This document shows positions 1 through 7,962 of a stretch of 64,000 bases of DNA, one piece after another; positions within the stretch are counted from its first letter, which is position 1; each line of letters opens with the position of its first letter. Below the pieces are notes generated by a model. It made no database searches, was not told the origin of the DNA, and saw only the letters and a program-made list of their open reading frames with translations. The stretch comes from Microtetraspora sp. NBRC 16547. Lineage in GTDB: Bacteria > Actinomycetota > Actinomycetes > Streptosporangiales > Streptosporangiaceae. Location: positions 124,001 through 188,000 of the forward strand of contig NZ_BSSE01000004.1 in assembly GCF_030268965.1 (NCBI RefSeq), in the 5' to 3' direction. The translations under genes were made by a program, and so were the position numbers.

Positions 1-1663
1 CGTCCTCGGCCGGGATAGCGGTGCCGTCCTCCAGGAAGGCCGGCTCTTCCGATTGGCCGGTCAGGGTTTGCTCGGTGACTGATACGTGCATCACGGTGCG
101 CCGCCCGCCCTCTGATAGGCGGATGGCCAGGGCGTCGGCCATGCGGCGGGCGTGGCTGCGCATGTCAGTGCCGTCGGTCTTGACGGCCAGAGGCTCCAGC
201 CACGTCTTCAACTGCATCTTCAACTCCGGGTCGAGCAGCCCGCTGAGACGGCCCATCCCATCCGCGGTCTCGGCGATGGTCAGGTGCTGGCGTTCGGTCT
301 TGGCCGCCGCCCGCGCCAGCCTCCCCTCCGGGTCGATCGTCTCGATGATGGTCTGACCGGCGCGGGCCACGTCCTCGACCGTGGACGCCGACGCCCGCGC
401 GAGCTGCAGCAGGATCGGCTCGGCCAGCTCGGTCTCGGCGTCATCCAGATGCCGGGTGGTGGACGCGATCGTCGCCGCATACCCGAACGACAGCCGGCCG
501 GAGGCGAGCAGACAGGCGGTGTGCGGCAGGCGCGGCAGTTGCCGCGCGAGTGTGACGCGTTCTCCGGCGCGGGCCGTGCGTGAGCCGGTGGCCGCTGCCA
601 GCCATGCTCCGATCGACCGCCGCCCGAACAACTGGTGGCCCTTCCCGGCCTCGGCTATCTGGAGGCGAGCGGCGATCGCGGCTTCGGCCAGATCGATCGC
701 CCGGGCCAACGCGACGATCTCCGCCATCGCCACCTCGACCTCGGCACCGGCCCCAGTGCCAACACCGGCCCCAGCGCCAGTCTGAGTCTCAGCCTCGGCT
801 CCAGCCCCGGCCTTGGTCTCGCCCTGCACCTTCCCCGCAGCCGCAGCCAGCCGCTCGGCACGAGCCAGCAGGTCCATGACGTCGCGTCCGGCCAGGTTCA
901 GATCGGGCCAGTCCCCTACCCGGCAATCACCACCAGCAGCCGGGCCATCACCTTCGAAGCCCTGGCGGCCCTCACCGTCCCGGTGCCCGTCCTGCTGCCG
1001 ATCATCCCGACCGGCCCGCAGGGGACGGTTCACGAACGGCTCGCCGAGGGCGGGGCGGCGGCCTTGCCAGATCCCATCCCAGGCCGACAGGTCGTCACGG
1101 TTGTACCCGGGCCGCGGCTCGTCCCGACCGAAAAGAGCACCGCCATCGCTGCCGAGGCGCTGCGGCCCGCCCCCACCGTCGGCCTCTTCCCTTGGCTCGG
1201 CCGTCCGCTCGCCAGGGCAGGCGGGCCCTGTAAAAGCGGACGCGATCGGCGATCGTGCCGGACCCGAAGGCCGTCCACCGCCGTCAGGCTTCTGGTCTAC
1301 TGCCGCGTACGGAAGGCCGAGCAGCCGCCGAGCCCAAGACAGCGTCTCATCCGGCCCGCCACCTCGCTCACCTCGCCCGTCAGAGCACGCCGTGTCGCCC
1401 GGCTCGCGTCGTGCAGCTCGCCCCTCGGGGCGGGTTGTGTCGTGCGGGGCGGGATCAGGGGCTCCCCCACGACCGTCGGAACTGCGAGCGCGGTCGAGGA
1501 GCACCGCGCCGTAGGAGTCACCGGAGAAGCGATCGGACGCGATGAACCGCGTGCGCCGCCTGGACCCGCGCCGTCGCGGTGATGCGGCAGGCGCGTCGGA
1601 TGAGCGGGACGGAGGTATGTCCTCCGGTCGGCGTGACAGCAGCACGCCACCCGAAAGCATCAT
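1..1663 (-). CDS. DUF222/13E12-family HNH endonuclease-like protein, C-terminus cut by window edge
   Basis: This frame stays open from the ATG at 1663 to the left edge (554 residues visible, no stop), so the C-terminal part is outside the window. Residues 1 to about 290 are low-complexity Gly/Asp/Arg/Pro-rich sequence and probably disordered, ending in an Ala-Gly-Thr-rich stretch. From about residue 310 the helical DUF222 domain begins (AEIVALARAIDLAEAAIAAR, LPHTACLLASGRLSFGYA, TVMHVSVTEQTL). Members of this actinobacterial family usually end in an HNH nuclease domain, which cannot be seen here. A GGGGAGG ribosome site lies about 10 bases before the chosen ATGATG. Later in-frame ATGs, just before the folded domain, are alternative starts. 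The family is multicopy and often of unknown role. I am confident of the frame and domain, less so of the start. Confidence 0.75.
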   Translation of the reverse strand, partial: MMLSGGVLLSRRPEDIPPSRSSDAPAASPRRRGSRRRTRFIASDRFSGDSYGAVLLDRARSSDGRGGAPDPAPHDTTRPEGRAARREPGDTACSDGRGERGGGPDETLSWARRLLGLPYAAVDQKPDGGGRPSGPARSPIASAFTGPACPGERTAEPREEADGGGGPQRLGSDGGALFGRDEPRPGYNRDDLSAWDGIWQGRRPALGEPFVNRPLRAGRDDRQQDGHRDGEGRQGFEGDGPAAGGDCRVGDWPDLNLAGRDVMDLLARAERLAAAAGKVQGETKAGAGAEAETQTGAGAGVGTGAGAEVEVAMAEIVALARAIDLAEAAIAARLQIAEAGKGHQLFGRRSIGAWLAAATGSRTARAGERVTLARQLPRLPHTACLLASGRLSFGYAATIASTTRHLDDAETELAEPILLQLARASASTVEDVARAGQTIIETIDPEGRLARAAAKTERQHLTIAETADGMGRLSGLLDPELKMQLKTWLEPLAVKTDGTDMRSHARRMADALAIRLSEGGRRTVMHVSVTEQTLTGQSEEPAFLEDGTAIPAED

Positions 1664-1769
1664 CTCTTCGCGCCTCCCCTCCCGCTCTGATGGTTGACCC
1701 TCTGCGAGGATATCGTTCACACGTTCGATGAACAACTTTAAGTAATCACACATGCACTATTTGTGAGCA

Positions 1770-2867
1770 TCATGGATGGCATTCCGTTTGGTGGGCATTT
1801 ATGTGACGAGGCGGCTGCGTACGGGCGGTACGCGGGGCAGCCGTTGAGTGTCGCTCGGAGGCCTCTCGCTGTGTGAGAGATTGGGCCTGGCGAAGCCTGA
1901 TGGCCAGTTGGCGAAGTGCGTCACGGAGCTCGTCGGGCTCGATGTCGTACAGGTCGGAGTCGAAGGTGACGAACAGGCCGGCGACTCCCATCCAAGACCA
2001 GCCGCCGATGGTGAGCGTGCAACGTCGCTCGTCGATGTGTTCGACCACGGAGCCGCCAGGTGCCCAGCGGGCGACGACGCTGGCGGGCAGATCGATGGTC
2101 GCGCTGCCACGGCACGGCCACTGCGCGGCGGTGTCGCCGCGGTCGGGGTTCTGAATCACGAGTTGGGTGAGGTCCTCGTCGGTCAGGGGCAGGGGCGTGA
2201 ACAGCGCGCCGGCAGGGTTGCGTGGGGCGATCCTGTCGACGCGATAGGTGCCCCATTCACCGGTCCGTCGGTCGCGGGCGATGAGGTACCAGCGGCCGGC
2301 CCACACGACGAGATGGTGGGGCTCGACCTCCCGTGGCGGCGTGAAGTCCGGTTCACCGGGGTTCGGGATCAGTCCGTCGGGTGAGCGGTAGTCGAAGCGC
2401 AGCGTGCGGTGGGTGCGGATCGCTGCCCCCACGGCCTGCAGCGTCGCGATGCCAACGGGTGGGGCGGCGAACTCCCAGTAGTTGCGTAGGGCCGTGAGCT
2501 CGAACGCCTCGGACGCGGCCCGCAGTCGAGAGGGCATCACTTGCCGCAGCGTTGTCAATGCCCGGGTGACGGCGTCGTCGATGCCGGCGACGGTCGCGGG
2601 TGCGGTCTGCAGGGCGATCGCGATGGCGATCGCCTGGTCGTCGTCGAGGACCAGGGGCGGCAGCTTCCCGCCACCCCCGAGCCGGTAGCCACCGCCAGGC
2701 CCCTTGGCCGCTTCGACGGGATAACCAAGCTCGCGCAGAGTGTGGACATCCCTCCGCAAGGTGCGGGCGCTCACGCCCAGTCGCGTGGCGAGTTCGGCAC
2801 CGAGCCACTCGGTTCGCGCCTCGAGCAAGGACAGCAGTCGCAGGATCCGTGCGGACGTGTCAGCCAT
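1770..2867 (-). CDS. WYL-domain transcriptional regulator (HTH_11/DeoR-like)
   Basis: The 365-residue protein starts with a winged helix-turn-helix (residues 5-55, including LGVSARTLRRDVHTLRELGY and the wing GPGGGYRLG). A WYL sensor domain follows at about 140-220 (PHHLVVWAGRWYLIARD, YRVDRI) and a C-terminal WCX-like domain at about 240-330. WYL regulators sense small ligands or nucleic acid. This one-component architecture usually controls an adjacent gene. It diverges from the MFS exporter at 2929 across a 61-bp gap carrying a strong nested palindrome, so it probably represses itself and the transporter. The C-terminal 35 residues are Arg/Thr/His-rich and add to the usual family length of about 320. 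Confidence 0.85.
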   Translation of the reverse strand: MADTSARILRLLSLLEARTEWLGAELATRLGVSARTLRRDVHTLRELGYPVEAAKGPGGGYRLGGGGKLPPLVLDDDQAIAIAIALQTAPATVAGIDDAVTRALTTLRQVMPSRLRAASEAFELTALRNYWEFAAPPVGIATLQAVGAAIRTHRTLRFDYRSPDGLIPNPGEPDFTPPREVEPHHLVVWAGRWYLIARDRRTGEWGTYRVDRIAPRNPAGALFTPLPLTDEDLTQLVIQNPDRGDTAAQWPCRGSATIDLPASVVARWAPGGSVVEHIDERRCTLTIGGWSWMGVAGLFVTFDSDLYDIEPDELRDALRQLAIRLRQAQSLTQREASERHSTAAPRTARTQPPRHINAHQTECHP

Positions 2868-2877
2868 GCCGGCAGAC

Positions 2878-2918
2878 TGACACCAATAGCGGTCACTCGG
2901 TGACCGCCACTGGTGTCA
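2878..2918. promoter_or_regulatory. Nested palindromic operator between WYL regulator and MFS gene
   Basis: Two perfect inverted repeats share one centre: outer arms TGACACCA and TGGTGTCA, inner arms CGGTCAC and GTGACCG, separated by TCG. The element fills most of the divergent intergenic space, as expected for an operator controlling both genes. That the WYL protein binds it is inferred from position. Confidence 0.6.
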
Positions 2919-2928
2919 CGGTGCGGCC

Positions 2929-4389
2929 ATGAGCACTGAGAACTCCTCTGTGGCGCCGTCCCATGCGTCGCCGTCGACCGTGGCCGGCGGGCGCGCCGCC
3001 CTGCCGCTGCTCGTGGTCCTGTTCGCCTCGTTCATGGATCTGCTGGACGTCACGATCGTCACCGTCGCGGCGCCGTCCATCGCCGAGGATTTACACGCCA
3101 CCCAGGCCCAACTGCAGTGGATGCTCGCCGCGTACACCCTGGCCCTGGGGTCAGGGCTGATCACCGGCGGCCGGATCGGCGACGAGTACGGCCGCCGCAA
3201 GGTCTTCCTCGCCAGCCTGGCCGGGTTCGCGATCGCGTCTGCGGCGTGCGCGCTCGCACCGTCTGCGGGCGTGTTGATCGCGATGCGGGTCCTGCAAGGC
3301 CTCGCGGGCGGGTTCATGGTCCCGCAGGTGTTCGGGATCATCCGTTCCTCGTTCGACCCGGCCTCGATGGCGAAGGCCTTCGGTGCGTACGGCGCCGTCC
3401 AGGGCCTTGCCTCCGTCGCGGGGCCGCTGCTGGGTGGGGCACTGGTGGACACCGACCTGTGGGGCCTGGCCTGGCGCACGATCTTCTGGGTCAACGTGCC
3501 CGTCGCCGTCGTCGCACTGGTTCTCGGGGTGCGGGTACTGCCGGAGTCCACCGCCGAACGGCGTGCCCGCCTCGACGTGGCCGGGGCCATGCTGTCCGCC
3601 CTGGCGATCGCGCTGATCCTCCTGCCGCTGGTGCAGGGCCGGGACTGGGGCGGGCCTTGGTGGGGCTGGGTCCTGCTCGCCGCCGGCGTGGGCCTGTTGG
3701 GCGTGTTCGTCACCTATGAGCGTGGGCTCGCGTCCCGCGGCGGTCAGCCGGTGCTGGACCCCGGGCTGCTGCGCATCAAGACCTTCGCCGCAGGCCTGGC
3801 CGCGTCGGTGCTTTTCTTCGGCGCTCTCGGGTCGTTCTTCCTCATGCTGTCGTTGTACCTGCAGGCGGGCACTGGGCGGTCCGCGTGGGGCACCGGGCTG
3901 GTGATCTTGCCCTACGCGATCGGGTCGATGGTCACCTCCGGGCTCGGCGTCCAGCTCGCTGCCAAGGCCGGACGAGTCCTGCTCGTGACCGGCTCGCTGG
4001 TTCTCGCCGTCTCTCAGGCCGTGATCTGGGTTCTGGTCCGCGACGGGGGACAGCCGGGTTACTGGCCGCTGGCGGCCGCGTTGTTCCTCGGTGGGCTCGG
4101 CCTCGGGCTGGCCGCGCCGATCCTGGTGAACGTCGTCCTCGCCGGCGTCCCCGGCCGACACGCCGGTGCCGCCGGCGGAGTCCTGTCCACGGTCAATCAG
4201 ATCGGCGGCGCTGTCGGGGTCGCCGTCCTGGGCACCGTCTTCTTCACCGCGCTCGCCCCCGCCCCTTCCGCAGTGGACGTATTCGGGAGCGCCCTCGCCA
4301 CCGTCATGCCCTGGCAGGTCGTCGCCTACCTGGCCGCGGCCCTGCTGATGCTCGCCCTACCCAAGACCGCCGGCGCCCACCAGGCCTGA
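2929..4389 (+). CDS. MFS drug exporter, DHA2 (EmrB/QacA) type
   Basis: This 486-residue integral membrane protein has about 14 predicted hydrophobic segments, the number typical of the DHA2 family of proton-driven multidrug exporters. Visible signatures are a first helix with the acidic pair FMDLLDVTIVTVAAPSIAED, motif A in loop 2-3 (GGRIGDEYGRRKVF), and motif C-like GAVQGLASVAGPLLGGALVD in helix 5. The ATG at 2929 lies just past the operator it shares with the divergent WYL regulator. This points to a substrate-induced efflux switch. The substrate cannot be named from sequence. Confidence 0.88.
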   Translation: MSTENSSVAPSHASPSTVAGGRAALPLLVVLFASFMDLLDVTIVTVAAPSIAEDLHATQAQLQWMLAAYTLALGSGLITGGRIGDEYGRRKVFLASLAGFAIASAACALAPSAGVLIAMRVLQGLAGGFMVPQVFGIIRSSFDPASMAKAFGAYGAVQGLASVAGPLLGGALVDTDLWGLAWRTIFWVNVPVAVVALVLGVRVLPESTAERRARLDVAGAMLSALAIALILLPLVQGRDWGGPWWGWVLLAAGVGLLGVFVTYERGLASRGGQPVLDPGLLRIKTFAAGLAASVLFFGALGSFFLMLSLYLQAGTGRSAWGTGLVILPYAIGSMVTSGLGVQLAAKAGRVLLVTGSLVLAVSQAVIWVLVRDGGQPGYWPLAAALFLGGLGLGLAAPILVNVVLAGVPGRHAGAAGGVLSTVNQIGGAVGVAVLGTVFFTALAPAPSAVDVFGSALATVMPWQVVAYLAAALLMLALPKTAGAHQA

Positions 4390-4561
4390 CCCGCCCCAAG
4401 CTCTCGGCGTCCTGGCTATTGAGATCGAACTCGTCACCGAACCCACACCCTGACCCGGCCGCATCGGAACGGCCAGTGGCGGTATCCCGGGCCCCGCGTC
4501 GACCTCGGTCGTGGTCGTCGGAGTGTCAGGGCCGTATCGCATGGTGAGAGGCACTCTGGTC

Positions 4562-4623
4562 AACAGGGGAGTCTTTATGGTTCACTCAACGGACCATTTT
4601 CCCTTTCCGGAACTTCCCCTGTT
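4562..4623 (+). promoter_or_regulatory. Inverted repeat in the leader just before the pepA ribosome site
   Basis: Perfect 9-base arms AACAGGGGA (4562-4570) and TCCCCTGTT (4615-4623) flank a 44-base loop. The second arm abuts the TAGGAG ribosome site of pepA. It could be an RNA hairpin or a protein site; function is not evident. The remainder of 4390-4561 shows nothing recognisable. Confidence 0.3.
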
Positions 4624-4634
4624 AGGAGTGCCTC

Positions 4635-6017
4635 GTGGAGGTGTCCTTCTCCCCGCACGCGCCCACCGAGGTCGACGCCGACCTCCTCGTGCTGCCCGCG
4701 TCCGCCGGCGCGGACCTGGGTTTCGAGCTCGATCGCGCCGGGTTCGCCGGACGGCCGGGCGAGGAGCTCCTGGTGCCGCGCCGGGCGGGTGACCCGTTCC
4801 AGGCGGGAGCGGTCCTGCTGGTGGGCCTGGAGCCCGACGCCGACGAGCGGGCCGTACGGCGGGCGGTGGGGCACGCGGCGCCCAGGATGGCCGGGTTCGC
4901 CACGGTCGCGGTCGCGCTGCCGCACCCCGGAGCGGTCGTCGAGGGCGTCCGCCTCGGCGGCTACCGGTTCGACGGATACAAGAGCGCCCCCGAGGGCCGG
5001 GCCGTCGAACGCCTGATCCTGCTGGCCCCCGAGGACCTGGACGCGGTCGCGCGGGCCGAGGCGGTGGCCGACGCGGTGACGTTCACCCGCGATCTGGTGA
5101 ACACCCCCGCCGGCGACCTGGTCCCGATGACGCTCGCCCGGCGGGCCGTGGAGATGGCCGAGGAGTCGGGGCTGGAGGTACGCGTCCTCGCCGCCGATGA
5201 GCTGCGCGAGGGCGGCTTCGGCGGCATCCTCGGCGTCGGCGCGGCCAGCGCGAACCCGCCGTGCCTGATCGAGGTGAGCTACCCCGGCGACGGGAAGAGC
5301 GGGGTCGTCGGCCTGGCGGGCAAGGGCATCACCTTCGACGCGGGCGGCCTCGGGATCAAGAGCCAGAAGGCCATGGCGACGATGAAGAGCGACATGGCGG
5401 GCGGCGCCACGATGCTGGCGGTCGTCCGGGCCGCGGCCAGGCTCGGCCTGCGCACCGGCGTCGTCGCGGTGGTCCCCGCGGCCGAGAACATGGTCAGCGG
5501 GTCGGCCACGCGTCCCGGCGACGTCCTGCGGCACCGCAACGGCGTCACCACGGAGGTCGTCGACACCGACGCCGAGGGGCGGCTGGTCCTGGCCGACGCT
5601 CTGGCCTACCTGGCCGAGCGCCGGCCCGACGCGATCATCGACGCGGCCACCCTCACCTACTCGGTCATGCACGCGCTCGGCGAGGACATCACCGGCATCC
5701 TCGGCAACGACCGCGCGCTGCTCGGCGCGCTGACGGAGGCGGGAGAGGCGGCCGGAGAGCCGCTCTGGGAGATGCCGATGTGGCGTCCCTACCTGGAGCG
5801 GATCAAGTCGGACGTGGCCGACTTCAAGAACGACGGAGGCGCGCACGCCGACGTGATCCTGGCCGCCCTGTTCCTGGAGAACTTCACCGGCGGCGTCCCG
5901 TGGGCGCACCTGGACTTCGCGACCACGGCCTACCTCGACAAGGCCACCGACCTCGGCCCGGCGGGAGCCACCGGGGCGATGGTCAGGACCCTGATCGGCT
6001 ATCTCGAGAGTCGTTGA
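4635..6017 (+). CDS. pepA: Leucyl aminopeptidase (M17 family)
   Basis: Cytosolic dinuclear-metal exopeptidase that removes N-terminal residues from peptides. The 460 residues contain an N-terminal macro-like domain (1-150) and the M17 catalytic domain. Metal and active-site signatures are GKGITFDAGG, the lysine/aspartate segment MATMKSDMAGGA, the arginine-containing family signature VDTDAEGRLVLADAL, and PMWRPYLERIKSDVADFKN near the end. It starts at GTG 4635, six bases after TAGGAG. It is slightly shorter than the usual 480-500 residues. Its last 35 bases overlap the 3' end of the convergent GntR regulator gene. With the peptide transporter and hydrolase downstream it fits a local peptide-catabolism theme, although it has its own transcript. 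Confidence 0.92.
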   Translation: MEVSFSPHAPTEVDADLLVLPASAGADLGFELDRAGFAGRPGEELLVPRRAGDPFQAGAVLLVGLEPDADERAVRRAVGHAAPRMAGFATVAVALPHPGAVVEGVRLGGYRFDGYKSAPEGRAVERLILLAPEDLDAVARAEAVADAVTFTRDLVNTPAGDLVPMTLARRAVEMAEESGLEVRVLAADELREGGFGGILGVGAASANPPCLIEVSYPGDGKSGVVGLAGKGITFDAGGLGIKSQKAMATMKSDMAGGATMLAVVRAAARLGLRTGVVAVVPAAENMVSGSATRPGDVLRHRNGVTTEVVDTDAEGRLVLADALAYLAERRPDAIIDAATLTYSVMHALGEDITGILGNDRALLGALTEAGEAAGEPLWEMPMWRPYLERIKSDVADFKNDGGAHADVILAALFLENFTGGVPWAHLDFATTAYLDKATDLGPAGATGAMVRTLIGYLESR

Positions 6018-6936
6018 GTCCGCGCTCCAGCATCGCCCGCATCATGTCGGCGGTCAGCGTGAAGTGGCGCTCCGCGATGGACCCGGCCCGTTCGGCGTCC
6101 CTCGCGGAGATCGCCTCGTACATGGCGCGGTGCTCGCTCAGCGCCTGCCGGTAGGTCTCCGGGTCGTCCTCGCCGTACGGCTCGGTCGGGAAGCCGAGGC
6201 TGACCCGCATCAGCAGGTCGCGGGTGAGCGCGTTGATCTGGGGGTTGCCCGCGGCCGTGACCACGGCCGCGTGGAAGGCCGCGTCGGCCTCCTGCTCCTC
6301 GCGGAGGCTGGACGCCCCCGCGTAGGCGTCGAGCGCGCTCCGCATCGCGCTCAGGTCCTTGTCCGTACGGCGGAGCGCCGCGGCCCTGGCCGCCATGCCC
6401 TCGACGAGCCCGCGCAGGTCGAAGAGCTGCTCCAGCTCCGGCCAGCGCGGCACCAGCGTGCGCCGGACGGCCGCGGCGGTCGCCTCGGTCCAGCTCGTGC
6501 GGACGTAGGCGCCGCCGGTGCGGCCGCGCCTGATCTCGACGATGCCGACGGCCTGCAGCCGTCCGATCGCCTCGCGGATCGTGGCGCGGCTGACGTCGAG
6601 CAGGGTCGCCAGCTCCCGCTCGCCGGGTAGCCGATGGCCCGGAAGGTAGTCGCCGATCGCGATGGCGGTCATGAGGCGGTCGGCCACCTCGGTCGCCACG
6701 GACGGCACCCGGACCGGGCCGAGCACGCCCGTCGGCCGGCCGCCGTCGAGCACCTGGCCGAGGACACGGGTCAGATCGTCCGCCGGGGGAGCGGTGCCCG
6801 GCGCCGGCCGGGTGAGCTGCTGCGGCTGCTGCTGGTGCGTCGGCGGTGGTTCCTCGGCCGGGGTCCGGGAGCTCAGGGAAAGGTCCTCTCTGGGAGTGTG
6901 ACGTGAACCGCACCTTACCCAAGCGGCCGATTTCAA
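5983..6936 (-). CDS. GntR-family regulator, FadR subfamily
   Basis: The clear domains are a GntR winged helix (VPSVATEVADRLMTAIAIGD, LPGERELATLLDVSRATIRE, RRGRTGGAYV) followed by an all-helical FCD ligand-binding domain ending at LTADMMRAML, with the metal-binding-type His and Asp residues usual for FCD. The start is uncertain. The frame is open back to ATG 7050, but that would overlap the divergent hydrolase gene. No in-frame ATG, GTG or TTG nearer the helix-turn-helix has a good ribosome site. TTG 6936 is given as a compromise and adds a disordered Gln/Pro-rich lead. A CTG codon at about 6880 lies behind AGAGAGGA and is another possibility. The gene is divergent from the hydrolase/peptide transporter operon and is its likely regulator. 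Confidence 0.82.
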   Translation of the reverse strand: MKSAAWVRCGSRHTPREDLSLSSRTPAEEPPPTHQQQPQQLTRPAPGTAPPADDLTRVLGQVLDGGRPTGVLGPVRVPSVATEVADRLMTAIAIGDYLPGHRLPGERELATLLDVSRATIREAIGRLQAVGIVEIRRGRTGGAYVRTSWTEATAAAVRRTLVPRWPELEQLFDLRGLVEGMAARAAALRRTDKDLSAMRSALDAYAGASSLREEQEADAAFHAAVVTAAGNPQINALTRDLLMRVSLGFPTEPYGEDDPETYRQALSEHRAMYEAISARDAERAGSIAERHFTLTADMMRAMLERGLNDSRDSRSGS

Positions 6937-7042
6937 AAAAGGTCTTGTGTCCAGGCCATTTATCCATATGCTGTCCAGACAACGGACATCTGTCTCATCT
7001 GGCGACATCTCGTCTCCCCCGTATCCCCCTGGAGGTTGTGCG

Positions 7043-7945
7043 TTGGCCATTCCCGAACCGACCGCTCACGGGCTGGCTCCCTTCGGCGAGTGGCAGACCT
7101 GGTACCGCGTGACCGGCGACCTCGCCTCCCCGAAGGCGCCCCTCGTGGTGCTGCACGGAGGACCGGGCGCGGCCCACGACTACACCCTCCGGATCGCGCG
7201 CCTGGCCGAGCGGGATCGGGCCGTCGTCCACTACGACCAGATCGGCGTGGGCCTCTCCACCCACCTGCCGGAGAAGGGCGCCGACTTCTGGACCGTCCAG
7301 CTCTTCCTCGACGAGCTGGACAACCTGCTGGCCCACCTGGGCATCGCCGGGCGGTACCACGTGCTCGGCCAGTCCTGGGGCGGCATGCTGGCGGCGGAGC
7401 ACGCGGTGCGCGTGCCGTCCGGGCTGCGGAGCCTGGTCATCGCCAACTCGCCGGCCTCGATGGGGCTGTGGCGCGAGGAGTGCGACCGGCTGCGCTCCGA
7501 GCTGCCCGCCGACGTGGAGCGCGCGCTGCGCGAGCACGAGGCGGCCGGCACCACGGACAGCCCCGAGTACCGGGGGGCCGAGAAGGTCTTCAACGCGCGG
7601 CACGTCTGCACGATCGTGCCCAACCCGCCGGAGGTCCTCGCCAGCGACGCCAAGACCCTCGCCGACCCGACGGTGTACCACACCATGAACGGGCCCAGCG
7701 AGTTCCACGTCGTCGGCACCCTGAAGGACTGGTCGGTCATCGACCGGCTCGACAGGATCGCCGTTCCCACCCTGCTCGTCTCCGGTCGGCACGACGAGGC
7801 GACCCCTCGCACCGTCCAGCCCTTCGCGGACCACATCCCCGACGTCCGCTGGGAGCTGTTCGAGCACTCCAGTCACATGCCGCACATCGAAGAGGAAGAG
7901 CTCTACCTCCAGATCGTCGGCGACTTCCTCGACTCCACCGACTGA
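7043..7945 (+). CDS. Proline iminopeptidase-like alpha/beta hydrolase (S33)
   Basis: A 300-residue cytosolic hydrolase of the prolyl aminopeptidase/tricorn-interacting-factor F1 group. It has the oxyanion signature HGGPGAAHDY, the nucleophile elbow GQSWGG, a catalytic Asp in SGRHDEATP and a His in SSHMPHIEE. Family members cleave N-terminal proline or other residues from short peptides. I chose the TTG at 7043 because GGAGG sits seven bases ahead. An upstream in-frame ATG would run into the divergent regulator. It is the first gene of an operon with a five-gene oligopeptide ABC transporter (17-base gap to the next gene), so imported peptides are the likely substrate. Some relatives act on other amides or esters. 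Confidence 0.85.
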   Translation: MAIPEPTAHGLAPFGEWQTWYRVTGDLASPKAPLVVLHGGPGAAHDYTLRIARLAERDRAVVHYDQIGVGLSTHLPEKGADFWTVQLFLDELDNLLAHLGIAGRYHVLGQSWGGMLAAEHAVRVPSGLRSLVIANSPASMGLWREECDRLRSELPADVERALREHEAAGTTDSPEYRGAEKVFNARHVCTIVPNPPEVLASDAKTLADPTVYHTMNGPSEFHVVGTLKDWSVIDRLDRIAVPTLLVSGRHDEATPRTVQPFADHIPDVRWELFEHSSHMPHIEEEELYLQIVGDFLDSTD

Positions 7946-7962
7946 TCGTGAGGGATCCCCGT

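Noticed and set aside
280-1582. Plus-strand open frames at the left end, some Pro/Ser/Arg-rich
   Set aside because: The minus-strand DUF222 frame is continuous for 554 codons and contains a recognisable domain; the plus-strand frames are its shadows.
4575-5909. A 444-codon open frame antisense to pepA
   Set aside because: pepA has all M17 motifs; the antisense frame is low-complexity Arg/Asp/Gly sequence.
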